Source: JAXMDT01 sp046348685
Lineage (GTDB): Bacteria; Pseudomonadota; Alphaproteobacteria; Rickettsiales; UBA998
Assembly (NCBI GenBank): GCA_046348685.1
Contig: JAXMDT010000002.1
Location: 124,001 to 188,000 of the forward strand
Reading direction: 5' to 3'
Length of the DNA stretch: 64,000 bases
The position numbers and the translations under genes are program-made. This document shows positions 45,682 through 55,402 of the stretch, piece by piece. Within the stretch, counting starts at the first letter, position 1. Every line of letters begins with the position of its first letter. The notes below the pieces were generated by a model. That model did not search any database and was not told the origin of the DNA. It saw only the letters and a list, made by a program, of their open reading frames with translations.

Positions 45682-46995
45682 ATGGCTGACCTGAAGAATA
45701 TTTCAAAATTTGATCAGATGATGGCGCTCTCAAGCACCACCTTTGCTTTTACCATCTGCTTTGCCGTATGGACGATTTTCGCCATTATCGGCGTGCAGAT
45801 CAAACAGGATTTGGGGCTTACCGAAACCCAGTTCAGCTTACTAATCGGCACACCGATTCTTACAGGGTCAATTATCCGCCTGACGCTTGGCATTTGGGCT
45901 GATCAGTATGGGGGCAGACCAATCCTGCTGATGGTGATGATTTCTTCGGCCATTAGCACATGGCTACTGACTTACGCTGAAACCTACAATATGCTTCTCA
46001 TCACTGCGCTTGGCGTTGGCATTGCGGGCGGCAGTTTTGTGGTGGGTATTTCCTATCTCTCCAAATGGTATAGCAAGGAGCGTCAAGGTACGGCGCTCGG
46101 CATCTACGGCATGGGAAATATCGGTGCGGCGGTCACCAAGTTCATCGCTCCTTTTGTGATGGTGGCCTATGGCTGGCATATGGTGGCACAGGTCTGGGCT
46201 GCGGCTTTATTTATCACTGCTATTATCTATTGGATTATCACAAAAGATGAACCTGAGCTGGTGGAGCGCCGCAAAGTGGGCGCGCCGAAAAAAACCACTA
46301 AAATGGCACTGGAGCCGCTGAAGAAGCTGCAGGTTTGGCGCTTCTCCATGTATTACTTCTTCGTCTTCGGAGGCTTTGTCGCGCTTGCTCTGTGGCTACC
46401 CCGTTATTATGTCGGTGCCTACGGCATGGACATTAAACATGCTGGGGTGCTGGCAGCGAGTTTTTCGGTAGCAGGCTCGGCGTTTCGTGCTATTGGCGGC
46501 TGGATGTCGGACACGCTTGGCGCACGCCGAGTGATGTACATCACCTTCATTGTCTGTGTCATTTGTTGCTTTATTCTGAGCTATCCCGCTACCGATTATG
46601 TCGTGCATGGCATTAAAGGGGACATTACCTTCAGCACTGGCATGGGATTTATTCCCTTCACTGTCATCGTGTTTGTGCTTGGCCTGTTCATGTCCTTCGG
46701 CAAGGCGGCAGTCTACAAGCACATACCCGTGTATTACCCCGATAACGTAGGTTCCGTTGCAGGCATTGTCGGGTTGATTGGCGGTCTTGGCGGGTTTTTC
46801 CTGCCGCTCGCCTTCGGTGTATTAAACGACCTCACCAATATCTGGACAAGTTGCTTCATGCTGCTTTTTGCACTCGTTTCTGTCGCGCTGGTGTGGATGC
46901 ATGTCTCGATTGTGATGATGGAAAAACAAAAACACCCCGAATTGCGTGGACCCAAGTTCTTCCCTGAACTCGATGTCGCGCCCACGAAACGATAG
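45682..46995 (+). CDS. narK: NarK1-type MFS nitrate/nitrite transporter
   Basis: ATG 45682 (MADLKNISKFDQMMALSSTT) was chosen over the upstream frame. The 437-residue protein has about 12 membrane spans and the nitrate-porter signatures RLTLGIWADQYGGRPILLM, GIAGGSFVVGISYLSKWYSK and GAAVTKFIAPFVM. The C-terminal half has GLIGGLGGFFLPLAFGVL. NarK1 proteins are usually nitrate/proton symporters in the inner membrane. It is followed after 12 bases by narK2. Confidence 0.93.
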   Translation: MADLKNISKFDQMMALSSTTFAFTICFAVWTIFAIIGVQIKQDLGLTETQFSLLIGTPILTGSIIRLTLGIWADQYGGRPILLMVMISSAISTWLLTYAETYNMLLITALGVGIAGGSFVVGISYLSKWYSKERQGTALGIYGMGNIGAAVTKFIAPFVMVAYGWHMVAQVWAAALFITAIIYWIITKDEPELVERRKVGAPKKTTKMALEPLKKLQVWRFSMYYFFVFGGFVALALWLPRYYVGAYGMDIKHAGVLAASFSVAGSAFRAIGGWMSDTLGARRVMYITFIVCVICCFILSYPATDYVVHGIKGDITFSTGMGFIPFTVIVFVLGLFMSFGKAAVYKHIPVYYPDNVGSVAGIVGLIGGLGGFFLPLAFGVLNDLTNIWTSCFMLLFALVSVALVWMHVSIVMMEKQKHPELRGPKFFPELDVAPTKR

Positions 46996-47007
46996 AAAGG
47001 AACATTT

Positions 47008-48615
47008 ATGGCTAAGAACATCAATAACTGGGACCCGGAGAACCAGCAATTTTGGGAATCTGAAGGCAAGGCTATTGCTAAGCGTAATTTGTGGATTTCG
47101 ATCCCAAGCCTACTATGCGGCTTTGCGGTGTGGCTTTATTGGAGCATCGTCACCGTGCAGATGCTCAATCTCGGTTACCCATTCACCCAACCCGAGCTGT
47201 TTACATTGGCAGGCATCGGCGGGTTGGCTGGGGCAACGCTCAGGATTCCCGCCTCATTCTTAATTCGTATTGCGGGCGGGCGTAACACCATCTTCCTCAC
47301 AACCTCGCTGCTGATGATTCCTGCGATTGGTACGGGCGTTGCACTGCAGGATATCAACACACCGCTGTGGGTGTATCAGGTATTGGCGCTGCTTTCCGGC
47401 ATTGGCGGCGGGAACTTCGCCTGTTCGATGTCAAACATCAGCTTCTTCTTTCCCAAAAAACAACAAGGTCTGGCGCTGGGCCTAAATGCTGGGCTTGGCA
47501 ATTTCGGCGTAACCACGATGCAGATTTTAATTCCGCTGGTGATGACCATGGCCATCTTTGGCGGTGACCCTATGGTATTAAAATCCGCCAGCGGCTGGCT
47601 GTTTGGTAAAATTCCTGCGGGTGCAGAAACCTACATCCATAATGCGGGATATGTGTGGCTGGTACTTCTGGTTCCACTGGCGTTTGCAACGTGGTTTGGC
47701 ATGAACAACATCACCGCGCCGCACGTGACGCCTGATCTTGGCTCCACCGTTGGGGCATTCACAAAAATTCTGGTAATGCTGTCGATTGGTCTTGTCACGG
47801 CTGGGGGTGGCTTCTGGGCCATGCAGCCTGCAGCGGCAGGAGGGCTTGGAATCAGTAAGTGGTTGGTAATTCCTGTGGTCATCGTTGCCACGATCTTCTT
47901 GCTAAAGCTGGTTCCTGCGGGAAGCCTGTATAAACAGAACCTGTCGCGCCAGTACAAAATCTTTAACAACAAACATACCTGGGCGATGACGGTGATCTAC
48001 ACCATGACCTTTGGTTCTTTCATCGGCTATTCGGCGGCGCTCGCGCTCGCCATTCAGGTGATCTTCGGCTTCCAGCACCTGATGGTGGATGGGGTGATGA
48101 CGCACACCACGGTTAACCCCAACGCTCCCAGTGCGCTGATGTATGCATGGATGGGGCCGTTTATAGGTGCGATTATCCGCCCCATTGGCGGCTGGATTGC
48201 TGATAAAATGGGTGGCGCGAAGGTGACGCAGATTATCTCCTTCCTCATGGTGGGTGGCGCGCTGGGTGTGGCTTATTACATGAAGCAGGCCTATGCATCG
48301 GCGACGCCGGAAGAATTTTTTGTACCGTTCCTGCTACTATTCCTGCTCTTGTTCTTCGCTTCAGGCATTGGGAATGGATCGACCTTCCGCACCGTTGCTG
48401 TGGTATTCGACAAAGAACAGGCTGGGCCAGTGCTCGGCTGGACATCAGCGGTGGCAGCCTATGGTGCGTTCATTATCCCACAGGTTTTTGGAGAGCAGAT
48501 CAAAGCCACCACGCCAGAGAATGCACTCTATGGTTTTGCCATTTTCTATGCGGTGTGTATCGCGATCAACTGGTGGTTCTACCTCCGTAAGAACGCTTAT
48601 GTGCAAAATCCTTAA
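47008..48615 (+). CDS. narK2: NarK2-type MFS nitrate/nitrite antiporter
   Basis: The 535-residue protein has AAAGGAAC before its ATG. Signatures: LTLAGIGGLAGATLRIPASF, LLSGIGGGNFACSMSNISFF, FPKKQQGLALGLNAGLGNFG and FGFQHLMVDGVMTHTTVNPN, the last being the extra loop of long NarK2 proteins. Twelve spans are expected. NarK2 generally exchanges nitrate for nitrite. In some alphaproteobacteria NarK1 and NarK2 are one fused 24-span protein; here they are separate genes in series. Confidence 0.93.
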   Translation: MAKNINNWDPENQQFWESEGKAIAKRNLWISIPSLLCGFAVWLYWSIVTVQMLNLGYPFTQPELFTLAGIGGLAGATLRIPASFLIRIAGGRNTIFLTTSLLMIPAIGTGVALQDINTPLWVYQVLALLSGIGGGNFACSMSNISFFFPKKQQGLALGLNAGLGNFGVTTMQILIPLVMTMAIFGGDPMVLKSASGWLFGKIPAGAETYIHNAGYVWLVLLVPLAFATWFGMNNITAPHVTPDLGSTVGAFTKILVMLSIGLVTAGGGFWAMQPAAAGGLGISKWLVIPVVIVATIFLLKLVPAGSLYKQNLSRQYKIFNNKHTWAMTVIYTMTFGSFIGYSAALALAIQVIFGFQHLMVDGVMTHTTVNPNAPSALMYAWMGPFIGAIIRPIGGWIADKMGGAKVTQIISFLMVGGALGVAYYMKQAYASATPEEFFVPFLLLFLLLFFASGIGNGSTFRTVAVVFDKEQAGPVLGWTSAVAAYGAFIIPQVFGEQIKATTPENALYGFAIFYAVCIAINWWFYLRKNAYVQNP

Positions 48616-48620
48616 GATAG

Positions 48621-48634
48621 TTGATCCACATCAA
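48621..48634 (+). promoter_or_regulatory. FNR-type operator of narGHJI
   Basis: TTGATCCACATCAA is a perfect TTGAT-N4-ATCAA site 63 bases before narG. TAGCAT at 48658-48663 is centred 33 bases downstream as a -10 candidate. Confidence 0.83.
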
Positions 48635-48696
48635 TCTCAAGATGGGGGGATGCGCCCTAGCATCCCTCCCAAGCGAAATAAGTAAGGACGAAAAAT

Positions 48697-51600
48697 ATGA
48701 GCCACATTATTGACAAACTGACCTTCTTCAAACGTGAGACCGAGTCATTCTCGGAAGGGCATGGTGTCATGACCGACGAGTCACGCGGCTGGGAACAGGC
48801 TTATCGTAGCCGCTGGCAACACGATAAAATTGTGCGCTCAACCCATGGCGTGAACTGCACGGGCTCCTGCAGTTGGAAGATCTATGTCAAGAACGGCCTT
48901 GTGACATGGGAAACTCAGCAGACGGATTACCCGCGCACACGCCCAGATATGCCCAACCACGAGCCGCGTGGTTGCTCGCGTGGAGCAAGCTATTCCTGGT
49001 ATCTCTACAGCGCCAACCGCATGAAATACCCACTGGTGCGCAGCCGTCTGCTCAAAGCATGGCGTGCCGCAAAAGTGATTGCCAAAGACCCGGTAAATGC
49101 ATGGGAGTCGATTGTCAGCAATGAAGCTACTCGCAAATCGTATCAGCAGGTGCGTGGTAAGGGCGGTTTCGTGCGCGCCGATTGGGAAGAAGTGAATGAG
49201 ATCATCGCGGCAGCAAACGTTTACACCGCTAAAAAACACGGCCCTGACCGCATTATCGGCTTCTCGCCCATCCCCGCCATGTCGATGGTGTCCTATGCGG
49301 CGGGCAGCCGTTACCTGTCACTCATCGGCGGCGTGTGCATGAGCTTTTACGACTGGTATTGCGATTTGCCGCCATCCTCCCCACAAACCTGGGGTGAGCA
49401 GACGGACGTACCAGAATCCGCCGACTGGTATAACTCGAACTTCATTATCGCGTGGGGTTCTAACGTACCGCAGACCCGCACACCCGATGCCCACTTCTTT
49501 ACTGAAGTGCGCTATAAAGGCGCAAAAACTGTCGCCGTTACGCCCGATTATTCCGAAGTCGCCAAGCTGGCTGACCTCTGGATGCACCCCAAACAAGGCA
49601 CTGATGCCGCGCTCGCCATGGCAATGGGGCATGTGATTCTCAAAGAGTGGCACGTCGCGGGCAAGAGCGATTATTTCGATGATTACTGCCGCATGTATAC
49701 CGATATGCCATTCCTCGTGCGCATGGTGAAGAAGGGCGGCGCATATGTGCCGGAACGCATGATCCGAGCGTCAGACTTCGCAGATAACCTGAAAGCAGAG
49801 AATAATCCTGACTGGAAACCCGTTATCATGTGCGGTCACGCAGAAAAAGTGCGTGTGCCCAATGGCACCATCGGCTCGCGCTGGGGGCAGAAAGGCAAAT
49901 GGAACCTTGAACCGAAAGACGAAGTGACGGGCGAAGAACTCTGGCCGCTACTGACGTTAAAAGAGCATAGCAAGCATGAAATTGGTTCGGTTTCTTTCCC
50001 ATATTTCGGCAATATCGAGCATGAGCATTTCAACAGCACCGACCATGCCAGCGTGCTAAACCGCAACGCACCTATCCTGAAGCTCAAACTGAAAGAAGGC
50101 GATGCTTATGTCGCCACGGTTTATGACCTGTTCATTGCTAACTATGGCGTGGATCGTGGCTTTGGCGGCGGCAACGTGGCCAGCTCGTTCGATGACGATG
50201 TGCCCTACACCCCCGCTTGGCAGGAGAAAATTACCGGCGTGAAGCGTGAGCATGTGATTAACGTGGCGCGCCAGTTCGCTGAAAATGCGCATAAAACCCA
50301 CGGCAAATCCATGGTCATCATCGGCGCGGCGATGAACCACTGGTATCATATGGATATGAACTACCGCGCTATCATCAACATGCTGGTGATGTGCGGCTGT
50401 ATCGGCAAATCCGGTGGTGGCTGGAGTCATTACGTGGGGCAGGAAAAATTGCGTCCGCAAACGGGATGGGTGCCACTGGCCTTTGCGACGGACTGGAACC
50501 GCCCACCACGCCAGCAGAATTCCACCTCGTTCTTCTATGCGCACACCGACCAGTGGCGTTATGAGCGGCTGAAGATGGAAGAAATTCTCTCGCCGCTGGA
50601 AGATAACCCCGAATGGAAAGAGTTATCGTTTATCGATTGCAACGTGCGTTCTGAGCGCATGGGCTGGCTGCCGTCTGCCCCGCAGTTGGAGCGTAACCCA
50701 CTTGAAATAGGTGCAATCATCAAGAAATCAGGCCGCAATGTGGGTGAGGCTGTTGCCGAAGGTCTAAAGTCAGGCGACCTGAAACTCTCCTGCAATGACC
50801 CGGATGCACCACAGAACTGGCCACGAAACATGTTCGTCTGGCGCTCGAATATTCTCGGCTCCAGCGGCAAAGGGCATGAATATTTCCTGAAGCATCTGCT
50901 CGGCACTAGCCACGGCGTGCAAGGCGTTGACCTCGGCAAGTTTGGCGGCACCAAGCCGAAAGATGTTGTGTGGCACGATGAAGCGCCAGAAGGCAAACTT
51001 GATCTGCTGGTGACGCTCGATTTCCGCATGTCCACCACCTGCATGTACTCTGATATCGTGCTGCCGACCGCAACTTGGTACGAAAAGAACGACCTCAATA
51101 CCTCGGATATGCATCCGTTTATTCACCCGCTTTCGGCAGCGGTTGATCCGGCGTGGGAATCACGTAGCGACTGGGATATTTACAAAGGCATCGCCAAAAA
51201 ATTCTCTGAACTATGTGTTGGGCATCTTGGTGTCGAGCAGGATGTGGTGATGAACCCCATTAAGCACGATACAGCGAATGAAATCGCACAGCCGTTTGAT
51301 GTGAAAGATTGGAAGAAAGGCGAATGCGAGCCCATTCCTGGCAAAACCATGCCGAATGTGTTCCTCGTCGAGCGTGATTATCCCAACACCTATAAAAAAT
51401 TCACTTCGCTGGGGCCGTTGCTCGCTAAACTCGGCAATGGCGGCAAAGGTATCGGGTGGAATACCGAGGATGAGCTGAAGCTGCTGGGCGAACTAAATTA
51501 CACCGTGACAGAGGAAGGTGTATCGAAAGGCCTGCCGCGCATTGAATCAGCGATTGATGCGGCGGAAGTCATCCTGACGCTCGCACCAGAAACCAACGGC

Positions 51601-52473
51601 CATGTAGCGGTGAAATCATGGAAGGCGTTGGGCGAAGCCACGGGCCGCGAACATGCACACCTTGCCGACACACGCGAAGATGAAAAAATCCGCTTCCGTG
51701 ATGTGCAGGCGCAGCCGAGAAAGATTATCTCCTCGCCGACTTGGAGCGGGATCGAATCTGAACATGTCAGCTACACAGCGGGCTACACCAACGTGCATGA
51801 GCTGATTCCGTGGCGCACACTCACTGGCCGTCAGCAGCTTTATCAGGATCATAGCTGGATGCGTGCATTCGGTGAATCTCTCTGCGTGTACAAACCGCCG
51901 GTGGATTTGAAAACAACCGAGAGCGTGATCGAGAAATTCGGCAAAGGCCGCAAACAGGTGCTGCTGAACTTCATCACTCCTCACCAGAAATGGGGCATTC
52001 ACTCGACTTATACGGACAACCTGTTGCTGCTCACACTTTCGCGCGGCGGGCCGATTGTCTGGATTTCGGAGATTGATGCCAAGAAAATCGGCGTGATCGA
52101 TAACGATTGGGTCGAGGCTTACAATACCAACGGTGCGCTTACAGCCCGTGCGGTGGTCAGCCAGCGTGTGCCAGAAGGAATGATTCTGATGTATCACGCG
52201 CAGGAGAAAATCGTGAACGTGCCGGGTAGCGAAATCACTGGCCTGCGTGGTGGCATTCACAACTCCGTCACCCGCACGGTGCTCAAGCCAACTCACATGA
52301 TCGGTGGCTATGCCCAGCTTGCCTATGATTTCAATTACTACGGCACAGTGGGCTGTAACCGCGATGAATTCATTATTCTGCGCAAAATGGAGAAAGTGGA
52401 CTGGATGAACGAAGATAATTATGGCGCGGCTCTGGGCGGTGAAATGCCCCGACTCGAAGCGACAGTGAAATAG
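48697..52473 (+). CDS. narG: Respiratory nitrate reductase alpha subunit NarG
   Basis: The intact 1258-residue catalytic subunit reduces nitrate to nitrite at a Mo-bisMGD site facing the cytoplasm. The FS0 cluster is bound by H50, C54, C58 and C93 (STHGVNCTGSCSW, HEPRGCSRG). The Mo-ligand Asp lies in CMSFYDWYCDLPPSSPQTWG at about D221, followed by EQTDVPESADWYNS and NVPQTRTPDAHFFTEVRYKG. Length matches NarG. AAGGA precedes the ATG. It heads narGHJI, with an FNR box upstream. Because the gene is undamaged, a functional Moco pathway is needed. Confidence 0.98.
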   Translation: MSHIIDKLTFFKRETESFSEGHGVMTDESRGWEQAYRSRWQHDKIVRSTHGVNCTGSCSWKIYVKNGLVTWETQQTDYPRTRPDMPNHEPRGCSRGASYSWYLYSANRMKYPLVRSRLLKAWRAAKVIAKDPVNAWESIVSNEATRKSYQQVRGKGGFVRADWEEVNEIIAAANVYTAKKHGPDRIIGFSPIPAMSMVSYAAGSRYLSLIGGVCMSFYDWYCDLPPSSPQTWGEQTDVPESADWYNSNFIIAWGSNVPQTRTPDAHFFTEVRYKGAKTVAVTPDYSEVAKLADLWMHPKQGTDAALAMAMGHVILKEWHVAGKSDYFDDYCRMYTDMPFLVRMVKKGGAYVPERMIRASDFADNLKAENNPDWKPVIMCGHAEKVRVPNGTIGSRWGQKGKWNLEPKDEVTGEELWPLLTLKEHSKHEIGSVSFPYFGNIEHEHFNSTDHASVLNRNAPILKLKLKEGDAYVATVYDLFIANYGVDRGFGGGNVASSFDDDVPYTPAWQEKITGVKREHVINVARQFAENAHKTHGKSMVIIGAAMNHWYHMDMNYRAIINMLVMCGCIGKSGGGWSHYVGQEKLRPQTGWVPLAFATDWNRPPRQQNSTSFFYAHTDQWRYERLKMEEILSPLEDNPEWKELSFIDCNVRSERMGWLPSAPQLERNPLEIGAIIKKSGRNVGEAVAEGLKSGDLKLSCNDPDAPQNWPRNMFVWRSNILGSSGKGHEYFLKHLLGTSHGVQGVDLGKFGGTKPKDVVWHDEAPEGKLDLLVTLDFRMSTTCMYSDIVLPTATWYEKNDLNTSDMHPFIHPLSAAVDPAWESRSDWDIYKGIAKKFSELCVGHLGVEQDVVMNPIKHDTANEIAQPFDVKDWKKGECEPIPGKTMPNVFLVERDYPNTYKKFTSLGPLLAKLGNGGKGIGWNTEDELKLLGELNYTVTEEGVSKGLPRIESAIDAAEVILTLAPETNGHVAVKSWKALGEATGREHAHLADTREDEKIRFRDVQAQPRKIISSPTWSGIESEHVSYTAGYTNVHELIPWRTLTGRQQLYQDHSWMRAFGESLCVYKPPVDLKTTESVIEKFGKGRKQVLLNFITPHQKWGIHSTYTDNLLLLTLSRGGPIVWISEIDAKKIGVIDNDWVEAYNTNGALTARAVVSQRVPEGMILMYHAQEKIVNVPGSEITGLRGGIHNSVTRTVLKPTHMIGGYAQLAYDFNYYGTVGCNRDEFIILRKMEKVDWMNEDNYGAALGGEMPRLEATVK

Positions 52474-52483
52474 GAGAAACCCC

Positions 52484-54010
52484 ATGAAAGTAAGAGCACA
52501 AATTGGCATGGTGTTGAACCTCGATAAATGTATCGGCTGTCACACCTGTTCGGTCACCTGCAAAAACGTATGGACGTCGCGTCGTGGCGTGGAATACGCG
52601 TGGTTCAACAACGTCGAAACCAAACCCGGTATTGGCTACCCCAAAGACTGGGAGAATCAGGATCGCTGGAAAGGCGGCTGGGAGCGTAAAGCTAATGGCA
52701 AGATTCAGCCTAAACAGGGTGGAAAATGGCGTACGCTGGCGAACATTTTCGCCAACCCCAACCTGCCGTCTATCGACGATTATTACGAACCATTCACCTT
52801 CGATTATGAGCATCTGCATAAATCACCCGAAGCGAAGACCATGCCAACGGCACGGCCTGTATCAGTGATTACAGGGAAAAAGATGGATAAGATCGTCGGC
52901 GGGCCAAACTGGGAGGAAATTCTTGGCGGTGAGTTTGAACATCGCAGCAAGGATTACAACTTCGAGAACGTGCAAAAGGAGATGTACGGTCAGTTTGAAA
53001 ACACTTTCATGATGTATTTGCCACGCCTCTGCGAACACTGCCTTAATCCTGCCTGTGTTGCATCCTGCCCATCGGGTGCGATCTACAAACGTGAGGAAGA
53101 CGGCATTGTCCTGATCGATCAGGACAAATGTCGTGGCTGGCGCATGTGCGTATCGGCATGTCCCTACAAGAAGATTTACTTCAACTGGGAATCGGGCAAA
53201 TCCGAAAAGTGCACTTTCTGCTACCCACGAATCGAAAACGGTGAGCCGACCGTATGCTCCGAAACCTGCGTAGGCCGTATCCGCTATCTCGGTGTGCTGT
53301 TGTATGATGCCGATAAAATCGAGGCTGCAGCTTCGGTGCAGGATGAGCAGAATCTTTATCATGCACAGCTTGAGATGTTCCTTGATCCAAACGACGAGCA
53401 AGTCATCAAGGCCGCACGCGCCGAAGGAATTCCCGAAAGCTGGCTGGAAGCTGCACGCCGCTCTCCCGTTTATAAAATGGCGATGGAATGGAAGATTGCA
53501 TTCCCACTGCACCCAGAATATCGCACCTTGCCGATGGTCTGGTACATCCCACCGCTTTCACCGATCCAGAACGCCGCAGCCAGTGGTGATATGGGCATGA
53601 ACGGCGTGATTCCTGACGTGAAAAGCCTGCGTATTCCATTAACTTACCTTGCCAACCTTCTGACATCGGGGGAAGAAAAGCCTGTACGTGTGGCGCTGGA
53701 GCGTATGTTGGCCATGCGCGCCTATATGCGTGACCGCCACGTCGATGGGGTGAATAATCTCGAGCTTCTCTCGCAAGTCAGCCTGTCGCAAGAGATGGTC
53801 GAAGATCTGTACCGCTACATGGCGATTGCGAATTATGAAGATCGTTATGTCATCCCCACTTCACACCGCGAATATGCGGAAGAAGCCTTCAATATCCGTT
53901 CCGGTTGTGGTTTCAGCTTCGGTAATGGCTGCTCCGGCGGCAATTCCGAAGCGCAAATGTTCGGCAAACCCAAACGCAAGAACCTGTTCGGAGGCACCCA
54001 TGCAAGCTAA
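52484..54010 (+). CDS. narH: Respiratory nitrate reductase beta subunit NarH
   Basis: The 508-residue electron-transfer subunit carries four Fe-S clusters. Cys groups are CIGCHTCSVTCKN, CEHCLNPACVASCPSG, CRGWRMCVSACPYKK (with Trp replacing a Cys, the 3Fe-4S site) and CTFCYPRIENGEPTVC. It passes electrons from NarI haem to NarG. AGGAG precedes the ATG and narG ends 10 bases earlier. The last 11 bases overlap narJ. Confidence 0.97.
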   Translation: MKVRAQIGMVLNLDKCIGCHTCSVTCKNVWTSRRGVEYAWFNNVETKPGIGYPKDWENQDRWKGGWERKANGKIQPKQGGKWRTLANIFANPNLPSIDDYYEPFTFDYEHLHKSPEAKTMPTARPVSVITGKKMDKIVGGPNWEEILGGEFEHRSKDYNFENVQKEMYGQFENTFMMYLPRLCEHCLNPACVASCPSGAIYKREEDGIVLIDQDKCRGWRMCVSACPYKKIYFNWESGKSEKCTFCYPRIENGEPTVCSETCVGRIRYLGVLLYDADKIEAAASVQDEQNLYHAQLEMFLDPNDEQVIKAARAEGIPESWLEAARRSPVYKMAMEWKIAFPLHPEYRTLPMVWYIPPLSPIQNAAASGDMGMNGVIPDVKSLRIPLTYLANLLTSGEEKPVRVALERMLAMRAYMRDRHVDGVNNLELLSQVSLSQEMVEDLYRYMAIANYEDRYVIPTSHREYAEEAFNIRSGCGFSFGNGCSGGNSEAQMFGKPKRKNLFGGTHAS

Positions 54011-54716
54011 AACCTTCAAGGCATTGGGTATCCTGCTATGGTATCCGAACGAGGAATGGCTGACTGGCGCTGCCGATGTGTGCGACCTGATCGAGCAAGA
54101 AGCGCTGGTGAGCAAGGAGCAACTAGCTAATCTACGCTCGCTGGTCGCCCAGCTTCAGGAATCAGATATGCTCGATCTGCAGGAAGAATATGTGGATACG
54201 TTCGACCGTGTGCGCTCGCTCTCGCTGCATCTGTTCGAGCATGTGCATGGTGATTCACGGGATCGTGGGCAAGCAATGGTTGATCTGGCTGAGCGTTACA
54301 AGGAGCTAGGATTCTCCCTTGCTGCCAGTGAGTTGCCGGATTACCTGCCAGTGTTCCTCGAATATCTTTCGATGTTGCCGAAGGAAGAAGCCCTCGAAGA
54401 ACTCACCAATACGGGGCATATCCTTGCTGCGCTGGGCAAGCGTCTGGCCGAACGGGGCAGCCCATATAGCGTAGTATTGGATACGCTCACGGTAATGGCT
54501 GGTAAAATGCCAGAAAAAGTTGAGCGCAAGGAACCTGTAGTGGTGAATTTCGAGCAACTCGACAAGGAATGGGAAGAAAAGCCGATTGATTTCCTTGGCG
54601 CAGAAGCTCCCAAAACGGGCGGTTGTGGCGGAAACGGCGGCGGATGTGGCAGTGGCGGATGCGGTGGCGGCACACAGCATCCCCAACAAAAAATGATGCA
54701 AGGAGCAAGACCATGA
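54000..54716 (+). CDS. narJ: Nitrate reductase molybdenum cofactor assembly chaperone NarJ, with Gly/Cys-rich tail
   Basis: ATG 54000 (MQAKTFKALGILLWYPNEEW) overlaps narH. The body is a NarJ/TorD-like helical chaperone (YVDTFDRVRSLSLHLFEHVH, GDSRDRGQAMVDLAERY, ELPDYLPVFLEYLSMLP), which holds apo-NarG for Moco insertion. The last 32 residues, GGCGGNGGGCGSGGCGGG followed by TQHPQQKMMQGARP, are a repetitive Gly-Cys tail not essential to the fold; three Cys are evenly spaced, suggesting metal binding. The stop overlaps narI. Confidence 0.95.
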   Translation: MQAKTFKALGILLWYPNEEWLTGAADVCDLIEQEALVSKEQLANLRSLVAQLQESDMLDLQEEYVDTFDRVRSLSLHLFEHVHGDSRDRGQAMVDLAERYKELGFSLAASELPDYLPVFLEYLSMLPKEEALEELTNTGHILAALGKRLAERGSPYSVVLDTLTVMAGKMPEKVERKEPVVVNFEQLDKEWEEKPIDFLGAEAPKTGGCGGNGGGCGSGGCGGGTQHPQQKMMQGARP

Positions 54717-55402
54717 GCGATTACTACTATTCCTTCTTTTTCGGCATGTACCCTTACATCTGCCTGACGATTTTTGTGCTTGGCACGCTTATTCGCTACG
54801 ACCGTGAGCAATATAGCTGGCGAGCTTCGTCGAGTCAGTTGCTGGCCGACAAAGGCCTAAAAATTGGCAATGTGATGTTTCATATCGGTGTCATCTTTAT
54901 CTTTTTCGGGCATCTGGTGGGTCTGCTCACGCCACATGCGGTGTATGAGCATTTCATCACTGCCGAGCAGAAGCAATTGCTGGCAATTATTGCAGGAGGC
55001 ATTGCAGGGACAATTGGGTTTATCGGTCTGACCATTCTGGTGTTTCGCCGCATGTTTGTGGCTCGCATCCGTGCTACCAGCAGCAAAAGCGATATTGCCG
55101 TGGTCTTTATCTTCTGGGTACAGATCACTCTCGGAATGATCACAATCCCATTCTCATTGTCGCACCATGACGCGGGGATTATGATCCAGCTCTCCGAATG
55201 GGCGCAACATATTGTTACTTTCCGTAGCGGTGCATCAGAATTCATCAAAGGAACAGACTGGCCGTTTCAGGTGCATCTGATCCTCGGCATGACAATTTTT
55301 CTGATCTTCCCGTTCACTCGCCTCGTGCATATCTTGAGCGCGCCGGTGAAGTATATCGGTAGACCATATCAGGTGGTTCGTAGTCGTGAGGCTCGCAGAT
55401 AA
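54713..55402 (+). CDS. narI: Respiratory nitrate reductase gamma subunit NarI
   Basis: The 229-residue membrane cytochrome b556 has MSDYYYSFFFGMYPYICLTI at the start, five spans and haem-ligand histidines in MFHIGVIFIFFGHLVGLLTP and the late FQVHLILGMTIFLIFPFTRL with VHILSAP. It takes electrons from quinol at the periplasmic side. ATG 54713 overlaps the narJ stop (ATGA); its stop overlaps the next gene (TAATG). Confidence 0.97.
   Translation: MSDYYYSFFFGMYPYICLTIFVLGTLIRYDREQYSWRASSSQLLADKGLKIGNVMFHIGVIFIFFGHLVGLLTPHAVYEHFITAEQKQLLAIIAGGIAGTIGFIGLTILVFRRMFVARIRATSSKSDIAVVFIFWVQITLGMITIPFSLSHHDAGIMIQLSEWAQHIVTFRSGASEFIKGTDWPFQVHLILGMTIFLIFPFTRLVHILSAPVKYIGRPYQVVRSREARR

Noticed and set aside
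51616..52509. 297-codon open frame antisense to narG
   Set aside because: A shadow of narG codon bias; no ribosome-binding site and no recognisable domain.
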